From positions 657,775 through 668,068 of the forward strand of contig CP070758.1 of NCBI GenBank assembly GCA_020348925.1: DNA of 10,294 nucleotides. The letters run 5' to 3'. A program made the position numbers and the translations under genes. This DNA is from Gemmatimonadota bacterium. Its GTDB lineage: Bacteria > JBHIER01 > G020348925. Under the pieces are notes generated by a model that worked only from the letters and a program-made list of their open reading frames with translations, did not search any database and was not told the origin of the DNA. Positions within the stretch are counted from its first letter, which is position 1; the number at the start of each line of letters is the position of its first letter. Of the stretch, positions 1 through 8,366 are shown piece after piece.

Positions 1-688
1 GAGGCTCCGGCGTCTCATTGACGATGGAATAGATCACGGCCGCCTCATGTTCTCCCTTAAAGGGCAGCTGGCCCGTGATCAGCTCGTAGAGAACCACACC
101 GAAGGAGAAGATGTCCGAACGCTGGTCAACCTCAATCCCCTGAGCCTGTTCCGGGGACATGTACTGAACTGTCCCCAGGGTCGACCCTGTCTGGGTCAGC
201 TTACTCACACCCCGCAGCTTGGCCAGGCCGAAGTCCATGATCTTGATCTGATCGTTTTGTGTGACCATGATGTTGGCTGGCTTAATATCGCGGTGGATAA
301 TATCCCTGCCGTGAGCCTCTTGCAAACCTTCGGCGATCTGGATGGCGTAGTTGAGGACTTTGTTCAAGGTGAGGGTTTCGGCGTGCCGCATCCCCCCAAT
401 ATCCCGCAACTCCCGGCCCTCGATATATTCCATGACAATAAAGGTCTGTCCCTCCGCTTCGTCGATCTCGTGGATGGTGCAGATGCTGGGGTGATTGAGG
501 GCGGCCGCGGCCTTGGCCTCATGGATGAAGCGCTCCTTTGCCTCGGTATCCGAAGTGAGCTGGGGCGGCAGAAATTTCAAAGCGACGATGCGATCGAGCT
601 TCGTATCTTCTGCCTTGTATACCACCCCCATGCCACCCTCACCGAGCTTTTCCAAAATTTTGTAATGTGATATGGTTTTGCCGATCAT
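1..688 (-). CDS. Hanks-type Ser/Thr protein kinase D, 3' end outside window
   Basis: Fourth kinase of the array. It is visible for 229 codons, which cover most of the catalytic domain, and its C-terminal module lies outside the window. Visible motifs are a glycine-rich loop LGEGGMG at about residues 15-21, ATP-binding Lys38 in VALKF, Glu57 of helix C, the catalytic loop HRDIKPAN with Asp134, DFG at 152-154, an activation segment with TGSTLGT, and SPE in place of APE. All catalytic residues are present, so the enzyme should phosphorylate Ser/Thr. The ATG at 688-686 overlaps the TGA of kinase C (ATGA). A good Shine-Dalgarno, GAGGTGG at 699-693, lies inside the end of kinase C with 7 bases between GAGG and the ATG, which fixes the start. 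D differs from its neighbours by a slightly longer insert before the catalytic loop and by SDIFSFG where the others have SDIWSLG or TDIWSLG. By family habit a membrane helix plus a TPR or propeller module would follow, but that is not visible here. Confidence 0.93.
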   Translation of the reverse strand, partial: MIGKTISHYKILEKLGEGGMGVVYKAEDTKLDRIVALKFLPPQLTSDTEAKERFIHEAKAAAALNHPSICTIHEIDEAEGQTFIVMEYIEGRELRDIGGMRHAETLTLNKVLNYAIQIAEGLQEAHGRDIIHRDIKPANIMVTQNDQIKIMDFGLAKLRGVSKLTQTGSTLGTVQYMSPEQAQGIEVDQRSDIFSFGVVLYELITGQLPFKGEHEAAVIYSIVNETPEP

Positions 689-3306
689 GATTCCACCTCG
701 GAATACTTCTCGATCATTCTTTGAAAGCGTGGGTTGTCGCGAAGGGGGTCCCAGCGAATAGATTTTTTCAGGTCCCAAATTGAAACGCTATTATAATAAT
801 GGCTTTCCATGAGTTGATCGAGGAGATCTATTGCCTTCTCCACTTCATCCACCCATGCATAAATTACGGCTAAGAATTCTAAAAATGTAGATCCAAGGTA
901 CCGGTCGTCGGATGTTATCTCCACGGCAAGTTTTCCTTCACGGATAGCTTCTTCCTTGCGGTCCAACCTGCATAAGGCAAGACCGAGAATTGCATGACAG
1001 AAAGAGCTCTTCGGAACCTCCTTTAATCTTTGTTCCATAAGGATACGGGCCTCGTCGAAGGCGGCACGAGAGCGTTCCGGTTTGTTCACGTAATGATAGC
1101 TGAAACCTTTAAACAGAAGAAGTAATCCCTGATCCAAAGGTAATTCAATTGTTTCCAAAGGGATTGAGGAAATACGGTCCAATGCATCATTGAAATTTCG
1201 ATCGAATAGATCGAGTTGGATCCAGACATCGGACTTCTCATTGTCCGGGGCTTGCGCAAGTATGGAACGAGCCTCATGTGTATTGCCCCTCCACTTGAAT
1301 GAATTTTCTGCTTTCACCTCATACATTTGACGGGAATCCGGAGCCAGGGTTATCGCCCGGGTAAAATACTGATCTGCCGTGCCGTACCTCCGAAGCGCCC
1401 CGTACGTTTCACCTACTTGAAAATTTATGTGTGCACTCTGGGGATTGAGATCAAGAGCCCGTTCGAGTCGCACGACCGCCTTCTCTATTTTACCCTGGCG
1501 TCTGAAAATGTATCCGATGGCCTCCTGTATTTCTGAGTTATTCGGTAAATCCTTTTCCACAGCAAAAAACTCTTGAAGGGCGCGATCGAACTCCTTGAAA
1601 CAGGAATAGTGAAAATACCCCTTCGCTAAACGCACCTGCGGCAGGTCAGGGTGCAAGGATACTGCCCGATCGAGCGCCATCTTCGCTTTGGCCAGGCGCT
1701 CCTCGCTGGGATCTAAATAGAAATAGAGCATACCGTGAGCGGAGGCGAGTTCGACATATGCCAGAACAAAGTGAGAGTCGAGTTCCACCGCCCTCTCGAA
1801 CATCTCTATGGCCAGACCGTATCGCTCAACATCGTATCCGGGTTGGGACCAATGGCTCATAGCCCGCAGATACGCTTGATATGCTTCGAGGTTCTCCGTC
1901 GGTTTCGCCTGCATAGCTTGCCGTTCGGGCTCGAGGAGCGTAACATTCAGTTCTTTTACCACTTCTTCGGCAATAGTTGACTGGACTGCAAAAATTTGTT
2001 CTAAACGCTCATCATAACGCTCTGTCCAGAGATGGGTATCATCCGAAACGCGGATGAGCTGAGGGGTAACCCTTACACGGCTCGGCCCGTCTGCTATTCT
2101 TTCCCAGCGGACAGTCCCCTCAAGAACATAATCAACTTTCAGCTCCTGTCCTATCTGACTGATTGTTTTGTCGGTCTGCTTGTAATGAAACGCACTGGTT
2201 CTCGAAATAACGCCGAGTCCGTGTAAAGATGCGAGCCGACTGGTGATCTCTTCGGTAATCCCATCGGCGAAATATTCCTCCTCAGGTGGCCCCAGGTTCT
2301 CGAAAGGAAGGACCACCAGCATTTTTCTCTCATGTACTGATTGCTTTACTGATGTTTTGAATTGGCGCACGAGGAGAACGGCGGCAATTGTAACCACAAT
2401 AACGAGACCGGCAATTCCTGCAATCTTTCTCCTTAATGATCTCACCGGCGGTTTTGATGTCCGCGCTTCAGTAGAAATGGATGGCGAAGTCGAGACTCTC
2501 AGGTAATGGCGGAAATCTGCCAGCAGCCCGGAGGCAGTCTGGTATCGTTCCCCCGGATCCTTTTGCAGACACTTGAAGACGATTCTCTCCAGCTCCAGCG
2601 GCACTCCAGTCCGCAGTCCGGTCACGGATTCGGGCATCTCGTTTATTATCGAATACATCACCGCCTGGTCGTAATCCCCCTGGAACGGTCTCTGCCCGGT
2701 GACCATTTCATATAGAACAACACCGAGGGACCAGATATCCGAGCGGTGATCGACTTCCTCGCCCCGAGCCTGCTCAGGAGACATGTAAGCTACCGTGCCA
2801 AGGGTGGTCCCTTCCCTGGTGAGTTTCGTCTTCCCTCGCAGTTTGGCCAGGCCGAAGTCCATGACCTTAACCTGGCCACCGGAGGTGATCATGATGTTGG
2901 CAGATTTGATATCCCGATGAACGATTTTCTTGTCATGGGCTTCCTTGATTCCCTCAACGATCTGGATGGCAATGTGAAGAGCGGTCTCTAATTTTAGGGG
3001 ACCGCGTCTGATTTTTTCCTCCAGCGTCTCGCCATCATAGCAGGCCATGACGATAAAAATCTGCCCATCACTGGTCTCGTTGATTTCATGAATGGTACAT
3101 ATATTACTGTGATCAAGAGCCGAGGCTGCCTGTGCTTCGTGGATGAAACGTTCTTTCGCTTCAGGATCTTTCGTTAATTCCGCAGGAAGAAATTTGAGAG
3201 CGACGGTACGCTTGAGTTTAGTATCTTCTGCCTTATACACCACACCCATGCCACCTTCACCGAGTTTTTCCAGGATCCTGTAATGAGAGATGGTATTGCC
3301 GATCAT
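685..3306 (-). CDS. Membrane Ser/Thr protein kinase C with TolB-N-like domain and TPR repeats
   Basis: An 873-residue Hanks-type kinase. The catalytic domain covers about residues 8-270: LGEGGMG loop, Lys38, Glu57, catalytic loop HRDIKSAN with Asp132 (Ser where Pro is usual), DFG 150-152, activation segment EGTTLGT and SPE at 176-178. A basic linker with RSLRRK leads into one hydrophobic helix at about 295-313, which should place the C-terminal half outside the cytoplasmic membrane. Residues about 328-450 form a FlgO/TolB-N-like domain (LVVLPFENLG, YFADGITEEI, DYVLEGTV, HLWTERYD, IFAVQ). This module often accompanies TPRs in bacterial kinases and cyclases. TPR-type helical repeats fill about 460-865, for example AVVRLERALDLNP. 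The C-terminus has the DPLRDNPRFQ motif often seen at the end of this architecture. The start ATG at 3306 overlaps the TGA of kinase B (ATGA), and the stop overlaps the start of kinase D the same way. The kinase assignment is firm; substrate and stimulus are unknown. Confidence 0.96.
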   Translation of the reverse strand: MIGNTISHYRILEKLGEGGMGVVYKAEDTKLKRTVALKFLPAELTKDPEAKERFIHEAQAASALDHSNICTIHEINETSDGQIFIVMACYDGETLEEKIRRGPLKLETALHIAIQIVEGIKEAHDKKIVHRDIKSANIMITSGGQVKVMDFGLAKLRGKTKLTREGTTLGTVAYMSPEQARGEEVDHRSDIWSLGVVLYEMVTGQRPFQGDYDQAVMYSIINEMPESVTGLRTGVPLELERIVFKCLQKDPGERYQTASGLLADFRHYLRVSTSPSISTEARTSKPPVRSLRRKIAGIAGLVIVVTIAAVLLVRQFKTSVKQSVHERKMLVVLPFENLGPPEEEYFADGITEEITSRLASLHGLGVISRTSAFHYKQTDKTISQIGQELKVDYVLEGTVRWERIADGPSRVRVTPQLIRVSDDTHLWTERYDERLEQIFAVQSTIAEEVVKELNVTLLEPERQAMQAKPTENLEAYQAYLRAMSHWSQPGYDVERYGLAIEMFERAVELDSHFVLAYVELASAHGMLYFYLDPSEERLAKAKMALDRAVSLHPDLPQVRLAKGYFHYSCFKEFDRALQEFFAVEKDLPNNSEIQEAIGYIFRRQGKIEKAVVRLERALDLNPQSAHINFQVGETYGALRRYGTADQYFTRAITLAPDSRQMYEVKAENSFKWRGNTHEARSILAQAPDNEKSDVWIQLDLFDRNFNDALDRISSIPLETIELPLDQGLLLLFKGFSYHYVNKPERSRAAFDEARILMEQRLKEVPKSSFCHAILGLALCRLDRKEEAIREGKLAVEITSDDRYLGSTFLEFLAVIYAWVDEVEKAIDLLDQLMESHYYNSVSIWDLKKSIRWDPLRDNPRFQRMIEKYSEVES

Positions 3307-5549
3307 TTGTCTAACCCGATTTTTTTCAGCAGTGACTGGAACCGCTTATTTGATTGAAGACAATCGAAATAGGGAAAGGTTTTTGAGAATATATTGGTTG
3401 GGCACCTGTCTTCGATGGACTTTTCCATGTCATCCAATGCTTCATCAAATTCACCCATGCCTGCCAAGACGACCGCGCGATTGAAGGTGGAGACGTATCT
3501 CCTCCGGGCCAATTCGTCCAGCCTGGCGAGAATCCTCAGGGCATCGTCCTTTAGCCCGGCCCTGCCGTAAGCTCCTCCGAAATACCCAAGTGAGTATGCA
3601 TGTTCGGCCGCCGACGGTTCGGCTTTTCGCATGATATCAACCGCCTCGTTATACATACCTTTATCCACATATGGCATGACAATATACGTATTCGCCAAGA
3701 GGAAATTCGGATCCATTTCCAGTGCTTTTTTATGATTGGCGATGCTCTCATCGTACCGGCGTGCAAAATAATATGCAATTCCCACAATGGTGTTTATTAT
3801 AAGCGAGAGGGGATCGAGTTCCCGCGCCGTCTCGGCTTCTGCAATTGCTTCATCGAAACGCCCCATAGCCCACAGATATATGGCATACCACTCGTGTGCT
3901 GTTCCGTATTGCGGATTGAGCTCGATAGCCCTTACGTACAGCTTTTCCGCAGAGGACCAATTCCAATCATAATAAGTTGTTGCCCATGCCAACGAGGCGT
4001 GGGCTTCACCCAGTTTGTTGTCGATGGCCAGTGCCTTTTCCGCTGCTGCTTTTGCTTTCGGGAAGGTCTCCGCCGGTGACAGAAAACCGAAAAAGCCAGT
4101 GATGTTATAGACGTCGGCAATCCCTACGTGAGCCAGGGCATAATCAGGGTCTTTCTCGATCGCTTGCTGGAAAAACTCCATGGCCTTTCTCATGCCGCCC
4201 TCCAGCCTGCGATTCCAGAAGTATAAACCCTTCAGATACAGATTGTAAGCTTCCTGGTCGACGGTGTGGCGCCTAACCAGCGCAGTTTTCTCTTGCCTGA
4301 GAAGTTTGACTTTGAGCTTGTCCACGATGGCCAACGATATCTCGTCCTGGATGGCAAAGATATCCTCGAGCTTCCGGTCGTATTTTTCAGACCACAGATG
4401 GAACCCATCGTTGACGTTTATCAGCTGCGCGGTTATGCGCAGCCGGTCGCCGGCCTTGCGGACGCTGCCCTCCAATACAGTTTGTACGTCGAGTCGCGAT
4501 CCGATCTTCTTGATATCACTGTCACGATCCTTGAACTGGAACGCCGACGTACGCGCCGCCACCCGGAGCCCATCCAGTTTCACCAGCGCGTTTATGAGTT
4601 CCTCCGCGATTCCCTCACAGAAATATTCCTGATCCTTCTGCGAGCTCATGTCTCTGAACGGGAGTACGGCGATAGACGGTTTCGATGCTTCATCCGATGC
4701 TTTTTCTAAGGGGAGGTTTGATTTGAGCAGTTTTTTCAAAGCTTTGAGGTCTTCTAATAACGCTTCAACGTTATCGTAGCGTTCGTTTTGGGATTTCGCG
4801 AGGGTTTTCCCTACAATATGTTCCAGTTTCGACGGAACGTCCGGTCTCAGTTTCGATAGCGGTTCTGGTTCTTCATTCAATACCAAATACACAACCGCTT
4901 GTTCGTAATCTCCCTTAAAAGGGAGCTGTCCCGTGATCATCTCATAGAGAACGACGCCCAGGGACCAGATGTCTGTACGGTAATCGACCTCCTCCCCCCG
5001 GGCCTGTTCGGGCGACATGTAAGCCGCGGTTCCCAACGTCGTCCCCTCCTTGGTCACCTTGGTCTGCCCCCTGAGCTTGGCCAGACCGAAATCGAGGATC
5101 TTCGCTACCCCATCGGTGGTCACGAAGATATTGGCCGACTTGATATCGCGGTGAACGATGGCTTTTTCATGGGCTTTCTTCAGACCGTAGGCGATCTGGG
5201 ATGCGATCCGAATGGTTTCCTCAGTTTTAAGGGGGCCGCGCTCGATCTTCTCCCGGAGGGATTCACCCTCGTAACAGGCCATGACCATGAAAGTCTGACC
5301 TTCCTCGGTTTCATCGATATGATGGATGTTGCAGATATTGTTATGCTCCAGGGCAGAGGCCGCCTGGGCTTCGAGCATGAAGCGCTCCTTGGCTTCGGGA
5401 TCCCGGGTCATCTGGGGCGGCAGAAACTTGAGGGCGACGGTCCGCTTCAGCTTCGTATCCTCGGCCTTGTACACCACACCCATACCGCCCTCACCTAATT
5501 TTTCGAGGATTTTGTAATGAGAGATATTTTGACCAATCATACTATTCAT
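3303..5549 (-). CDS. Soluble Ser/Thr protein kinase B with TolB-N-like domain and TPR repeats
   Basis: A 748-residue Hanks-type kinase in the same architecture family as kinase C. Numbered from the ATG at 5549, the kinase domain has LGEGGMG, Lys41, Glu60, HRDIKSAN with Asp135, DFG 153-155 and TTLGT before SPE. The domain ends near 270. A short charged linker rich in Lys, Leu and Glu then leads directly into the FlgO/TolB-N-like domain at about 291-413 (IAVLPFRDMS, YFCEGIAEEL, VLEGSVRKAGDRLRITAQL, HLWSEKYD). There is no hydrophobic segment long enough for a membrane helix, so the whole protein should be cytoplasmic. TPRs follow at about 430-730 (AIELNPQYGTAHEWYA, KALEMDPNF). The C-terminus CLQSNKRFQSLLKKIGL is a degenerate form of the usual DPLR..PRFQ ending. 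Two starts are possible. ATG 5549 overlaps the kinase A stop by 8 bases and has GGAAG 10 bases upstream. ATG 5540 gives the family-typical MIGQNISHYK start but has no visible ribosome site. Confidence 0.95.
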   Translation of the reverse strand: MNSMIGQNISHYKILEKLGEGGMGVVYKAEDTKLKRTVALKFLPPQMTRDPEAKERFMLEAQAASALEHNNICNIHHIDETEEGQTFMVMACYEGESLREKIERGPLKTEETIRIASQIAYGLKKAHEKAIVHRDIKSANIFVTTDGVAKILDFGLAKLRGQTKVTKEGTTLGTAAYMSPEQARGEEVDYRTDIWSLGVVLYEMITGQLPFKGDYEQAVVYLVLNEEPEPLSKLRPDVPSKLEHIVGKTLAKSQNERYDNVEALLEDLKALKKLLKSNLPLEKASDEASKPSIAVLPFRDMSSQKDQEYFCEGIAEELINALVKLDGLRVAARTSAFQFKDRDSDIKKIGSRLDVQTVLEGSVRKAGDRLRITAQLINVNDGFHLWSEKYDRKLEDIFAIQDEISLAIVDKLKVKLLRQEKTALVRRHTVDQEAYNLYLKGLYFWNRRLEGGMRKAMEFFQQAIEKDPDYALAHVGIADVYNITGFFGFLSPAETFPKAKAAAEKALAIDNKLGEAHASLAWATTYYDWNWSSAEKLYVRAIELNPQYGTAHEWYAIYLWAMGRFDEAIAEAETARELDPLSLIINTIVGIAYYFARRYDESIANHKKALEMDPNFLLANTYIVMPYVDKGMYNEAVDIMRKAEPSAAEHAYSLGYFGGAYGRAGLKDDALRILARLDELARRRYVSTFNRAVVLAGMGEFDEALDDMEKSIEDRCPTNIFSKTFPYFDCLQSNKRFQSLLKKIGLDK

Positions 5550-8172
5550 TTTCAGAAAACTTCCGTTTCAATTCCTCGAACCAGTTGAAGACGACCACCA
5601 GGTCAGAGGACTCACCGCCCTTTTCCCTTTCGATCATCACGAACCGGCCGTCAGGGGCAACATCATAATCCGTGAACTTTTTCCTGAAGAGCTCTCGGGG
5701 TGAACCGGCTCTGAAACGAGGATCCGTTTCAATTTCAACGGCCATCATTCTGTCGTCACCACTTATGTAAAAGAGCTGCCGACCATCCCGGGACCACTTA
5801 GGTTCCCATCCTCCATCGGTAGAAATCTGCGTCACACCACCGGCCTCGGGAAATGTCCGGACGAACACTTCAAAACGGCCGGACTCGTTCGATTGATAGG
5901 CGATCCACTTGCCCGTCGGGTGAAAGACGGCTCCGTACTCCATAGCTGAGGTGGATACCAGAGGCTTGGGATGTTCTCTGTCGTCGAAGGAGAGATACCA
6001 TATCTCTGCACCCGCTTCAGGTTGATTTGTCTCAAAAAGTATGCTGTTCCCGTCAGGCGACCAGGAAGTGACTGTCTGATCGTAAGGATCCGTCAGGAGC
6101 GGTTCCTCGGAACGACTGCGGTCGATGGGAATTTGGTAGACGGCGAACGGCCCGAGCCTGAAGGATACAAAAGCCAACCAGCGACTATCAGGGGACCAGA
6201 CGGGCCTGAAATTACTGCTTTCAAAAGTAAGCTGTGTGGTCCGCTGACTGGCAAAGTCGTGAATCCACAGGTTGGTGGCCCCGCTTTCAAACTTGCTCAG
6301 AGCGAGAGCGTGGCCGTCGGGAGAGAGACGTATTTCTCTGTATGCTGCGGGCGGCAGTGATAACGGTTCGACTTGGCCCTGGCGATCACACCAGACCACA
6401 CGGCGCCGGGCAATCCATTCCCCACCCCGTTTATATAATAACATGCCTTCTCCTGAAACAGCGTAAGCACCAAGTCCTGAAGTTACGCTCTGCTTGATAT
6501 CTTGCAGGACTGGTATCCGCGGTTCAGCTATCCGCAATGTCTTAAGGTCAAAGGGGGCTGCGACCAACGTTCCAGACTGAAGATACAGAATATGACCGGT
6601 GGATATATACTGGGGATGTGCCCCTCCGGTGACGAGCGTTTGCCATGTATCCATTTTTCTCGAAAAAACATCAATCCGTATATCATCAAGGCTCGTATTC
6701 CACACTGTGAATAGAACAGCATCTCCCCCAGGAAGAACAGATGGTGACCAATGGCCGAATTCACCGGGGCCGAGAGTTGTTATCTTCACAGGATCGCCCC
6801 CATCTACAGAAATTTTCCACAAACCATCGTTCCAACCGCGATTGAAGAAGATGGTGTCGTCGGGAGCCCAACTCCCGCTAATTCCTGATGATTCACAGAG
6901 GGAGATCGGTTTTCCTCCTTCAAGATAGAGTTTCTGCAAATCGCCGTTCCCGGCGGCGAAGCCGATCCATTTCCCATCCGGTGAAAAGAAAGGACTGGCT
7001 GCACCTTCCGTCCCAGATAAAGCCTTGACTTCAAGACGATTCATCTCTCGAAGGAAAAGCTGGGTGTTCGCACCGACGTTCCCCACGTATACAAGACGCT
7101 CGCCATCCGGGGAAAGAGCAAAATCACCATCAAAGCCTTCGAACATAGGTGCAGTGTCGGGAAAGTCCATGATGAATCGCGCCGACGAATGCAGGGAAGA
7201 AGGTTCTGTCCACCAGAATTTCATGATAATTCCGGTCGTAACTATAGCGAGGAGAATTAGAAGTGCTGCCATAGTGAGAGGGATTGTACGACGGGGGTGA
7301 GGTTTCCCTCGAGTTATTTGCCGTGAGACAGTCGTTGTTCGGATTCCGGAAGTGTCCATAGTTGAATGTTCAACGCCTCGCAAATCAACCGGCACTTCAT
7401 CGATATGCTGGTACCGGGCTGCGGGATCTTTGGCGAGAAGTTTGAAGACAATTCGATCCAAGTCCAACGGGACTCCGGTTCGCCGTGCCGTCAGCGGCTC
7501 AGGATCGTCATTCAGTATTGAATACATGACGGCCTGTTCGTATTCGCCCTTGAAGGGTATCTGTCCCGCAACCATTTCGTAGAGCACAACTCCCAGGGAC
7601 CATATGTCCGTCCGGTGATCCACGGATTCTCCCCGGGCCTGTTCGGGAGACATATAGGCCACCGTTCCCAGGGTCGTCCCATCTTTCGTCAGTTTCGTCT
7701 GTCCTGTCAGCTTCGCCAGACCGAAATCCATGATCTTCACCTGTCCGTTCTGGGTCACCATAATGTTGGCAGGTTTGATATCCCGGTGTACGATATTTCT
7801 GGCGTGAGCATTCTGAAGACCTTCGGCAATCTGGATGGCAATGTCCGCAGCTTCTTTCAGCTTCAACGGTCGTGCTTTTATTTTTTCCTTCAAGCTCAAT
7901 CCTTCAATAAATTCCATGGCGATGAAGGATTGTCCCTCCGCCTCGTCTACCTCGTATACAGTGCAGATATTGGGATGGTTCAAAGAGGCCGCCGCCCGGG
8001 CTTCGTGGACGAACCGCTCTTTTGCCTCCGTGTCCCGGGTCAGTTCCGGTGGGAGAAATTTGAGGGCCACGGTGCGTTTGAGTTTTGTATCCTCGGCCTT
8101 GTAAACCACACCCATGCCGCCTTCGCCGAGTTTTTCAACAATTTTGTAATGTGATATGGTTTCGCCGATCAT
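5542..8172 (-). CDS. Membrane Ser/Thr protein kinase A with TolB/WD40-like beta-propeller
   Basis: An 876-residue Hanks-type kinase, first gene of the array. The catalytic domain is at about 9-268: LGEGGMG 15-21, Lys38, Glu57, HRDIKPAN 129-136 with Asp131, DFG 149-151, activation segment DGTTLGT and SPE 175-177. A membrane helix lies at about 297-317 after an Arg-rich stretch. The extracytoplasmic part (about 335-876) is a PD40/TolB-like beta-propeller with recurring blade motifs: LSPDGERLVYV near 353, FSPDGKW 396-402, then LSPDGHALALS, WSPDSRWLAFVS, WSPDGNSILFE, FHPTGKWIAYQS, WSRDGRQLFYIS and VAPDGRFVMIE. It ends NWFEELKRK, a C-terminal signature common in this kinase-propeller family. The reading frame extends 13 codons further upstream to 8211. 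I chose ATG 8172 because it gives the MIGETISHYK start shared by the paralogs and has GAGG at 8180-8177, 4 bases upstream. The propeller is probably a ligand- or protein-binding sensor, but its ligand is unknown. Confidence 0.95.
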   Translation of the reverse strand: MIGETISHYKIVEKLGEGGMGVVYKAEDTKLKRTVALKFLPPELTRDTEAKERFVHEARAAASLNHPNICTVYEVDEAEGQSFIAMEFIEGLSLKEKIKARPLKLKEAADIAIQIAEGLQNAHARNIVHRDIKPANIMVTQNGQVKIMDFGLAKLTGQTKLTKDGTTLGTVAYMSPEQARGESVDHRTDIWSLGVVLYEMVAGQIPFKGEYEQAVMYSILNDDPEPLTARRTGVPLDLDRIVFKLLAKDPAARYQHIDEVPVDLRGVEHSTMDTSGIRTTTVSRQITRGKPHPRRTIPLTMAALLILLAIVTTGIIMKFWWTEPSSLHSSARFIMDFPDTAPMFEGFDGDFALSPDGERLVYVGNVGANTQLFLREMNRLEVKALSGTEGAASPFFSPDGKWIGFAAGNGDLQKLYLEGGKPISLCESSGISGSWAPDDTIFFNRGWNDGLWKISVDGGDPVKITTLGPGEFGHWSPSVLPGGDAVLFTVWNTSLDDIRIDVFSRKMDTWQTLVTGGAHPQYISTGHILYLQSGTLVAAPFDLKTLRIAEPRIPVLQDIKQSVTSGLGAYAVSGEGMLLYKRGGEWIARRRVVWCDRQGQVEPLSLPPAAYREIRLSPDGHALALSKFESGATNLWIHDFASQRTTQLTFESSNFRPVWSPDSRWLAFVSFRLGPFAVYQIPIDRSRSEEPLLTDPYDQTVTSWSPDGNSILFETNQPEAGAEIWYLSFDDREHPKPLVSTSAMEYGAVFHPTGKWIAYQSNESGRFEVFVRTFPEAGGVTQISTDGGWEPKWSRDGRQLFYISGDDRMMAVEIETDPRFRAGSPRELFRKKFTDYDVAPDGRFVMIEREKGGESSDLVVVFNWFEELKRKFSENE

Positions 8173-8232
8173 GCAACCTCGTAAGGTATCAATACGTGTT
8201 GTGAAACCCAAAGATGAGAGGATTGGTACAAT

Positions 8233-8262
8233 ATTATATCAAGAGACTCTTTAGTTCTACAA
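8233..8262 (-). promoter_or_regulatory. Sigma-70-type promoter for the kinase operon
   Basis: On the minus strand a perfect -10 hexamer TATAAT (8238-8233) is preceded by TGA (8241-8239), giving the extended -10 form TGnTATAAT. A partial -35, TTGTAG (8262-8257), sits 18 bases upstream. Transcription would begin near 8226, leaving a leader of roughly 54 bases before ATG 8172. It is the best promoter match on this strand of the gap. Confidence 0.6.
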
Positions 8263-8269
8263 AACTAAA
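8250..8269. promoter_or_regulatory. Inverted repeat flanking the kinase promoter -35 box
   Basis: TTTAGTT (8250-8256) and AACTAAA (8263-8269) are perfect 7-bp inverted arms. The 6-base spacer (8257-8262) coincides exactly with the proposed -35 hexamer of the kinase operon promoter. A dimeric regulator bound here would compete with or contact RNA polymerase. The role is inferred from position. Confidence 0.45.
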
Positions 8270-8366
8270 TATACGAAAGAATTGAAAGAAATCAATATCT
8301 TATCTCGATTAGAATAATAATCTATGTCAGAGTTAGTGTTATATATTTCTCCTCTTTGAATCGTTC

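Larger units (their letters stand above)
1..8172 (-). other. Four-gene operon of paralogous Ser/Thr kinases
   Basis: Four kinase genes run head to tail with no intergenic space. A and B overlap by 8 bases or abut (stop TAG 5544-5542, starts at 5549 or 5540). B and C share ATGA at 3306-3303. C and D share ATGA at 688-685. The N-terminal 180-200 residues of each are nearly superimposable, while the C-terminal modules differ, so the array arose by tandem duplication followed by module exchange or divergence. The overlaps imply co-transcription and translational coupling. No terminator-like hairpin with a T-run was seen between the genes. Confidence 0.85.

Noticed and set aside
4899-5498. Long plus-strand frames opposite the kinase domains, here and at 47-670, 2746-2991 and 7615-8154
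   Set aside because: They look like one another only because the kinase domains on the other strand are paralogous. The frames lack consistent starts and known domains.
8173-8211. Extending kinase A upstream to ATG 8211 (13 more residues)
   Set aside because: The extra residues are absent from the paralogs, and GAGG is well placed for ATG 8172. The upstream part falls in the predicted 5' leader.
8307-8322. GATTA-N6-TAATC inverted repeat
   Set aside because: Only 5-bp arms in very AT-rich sequence and not aligned with a promoter element; expected by chance.
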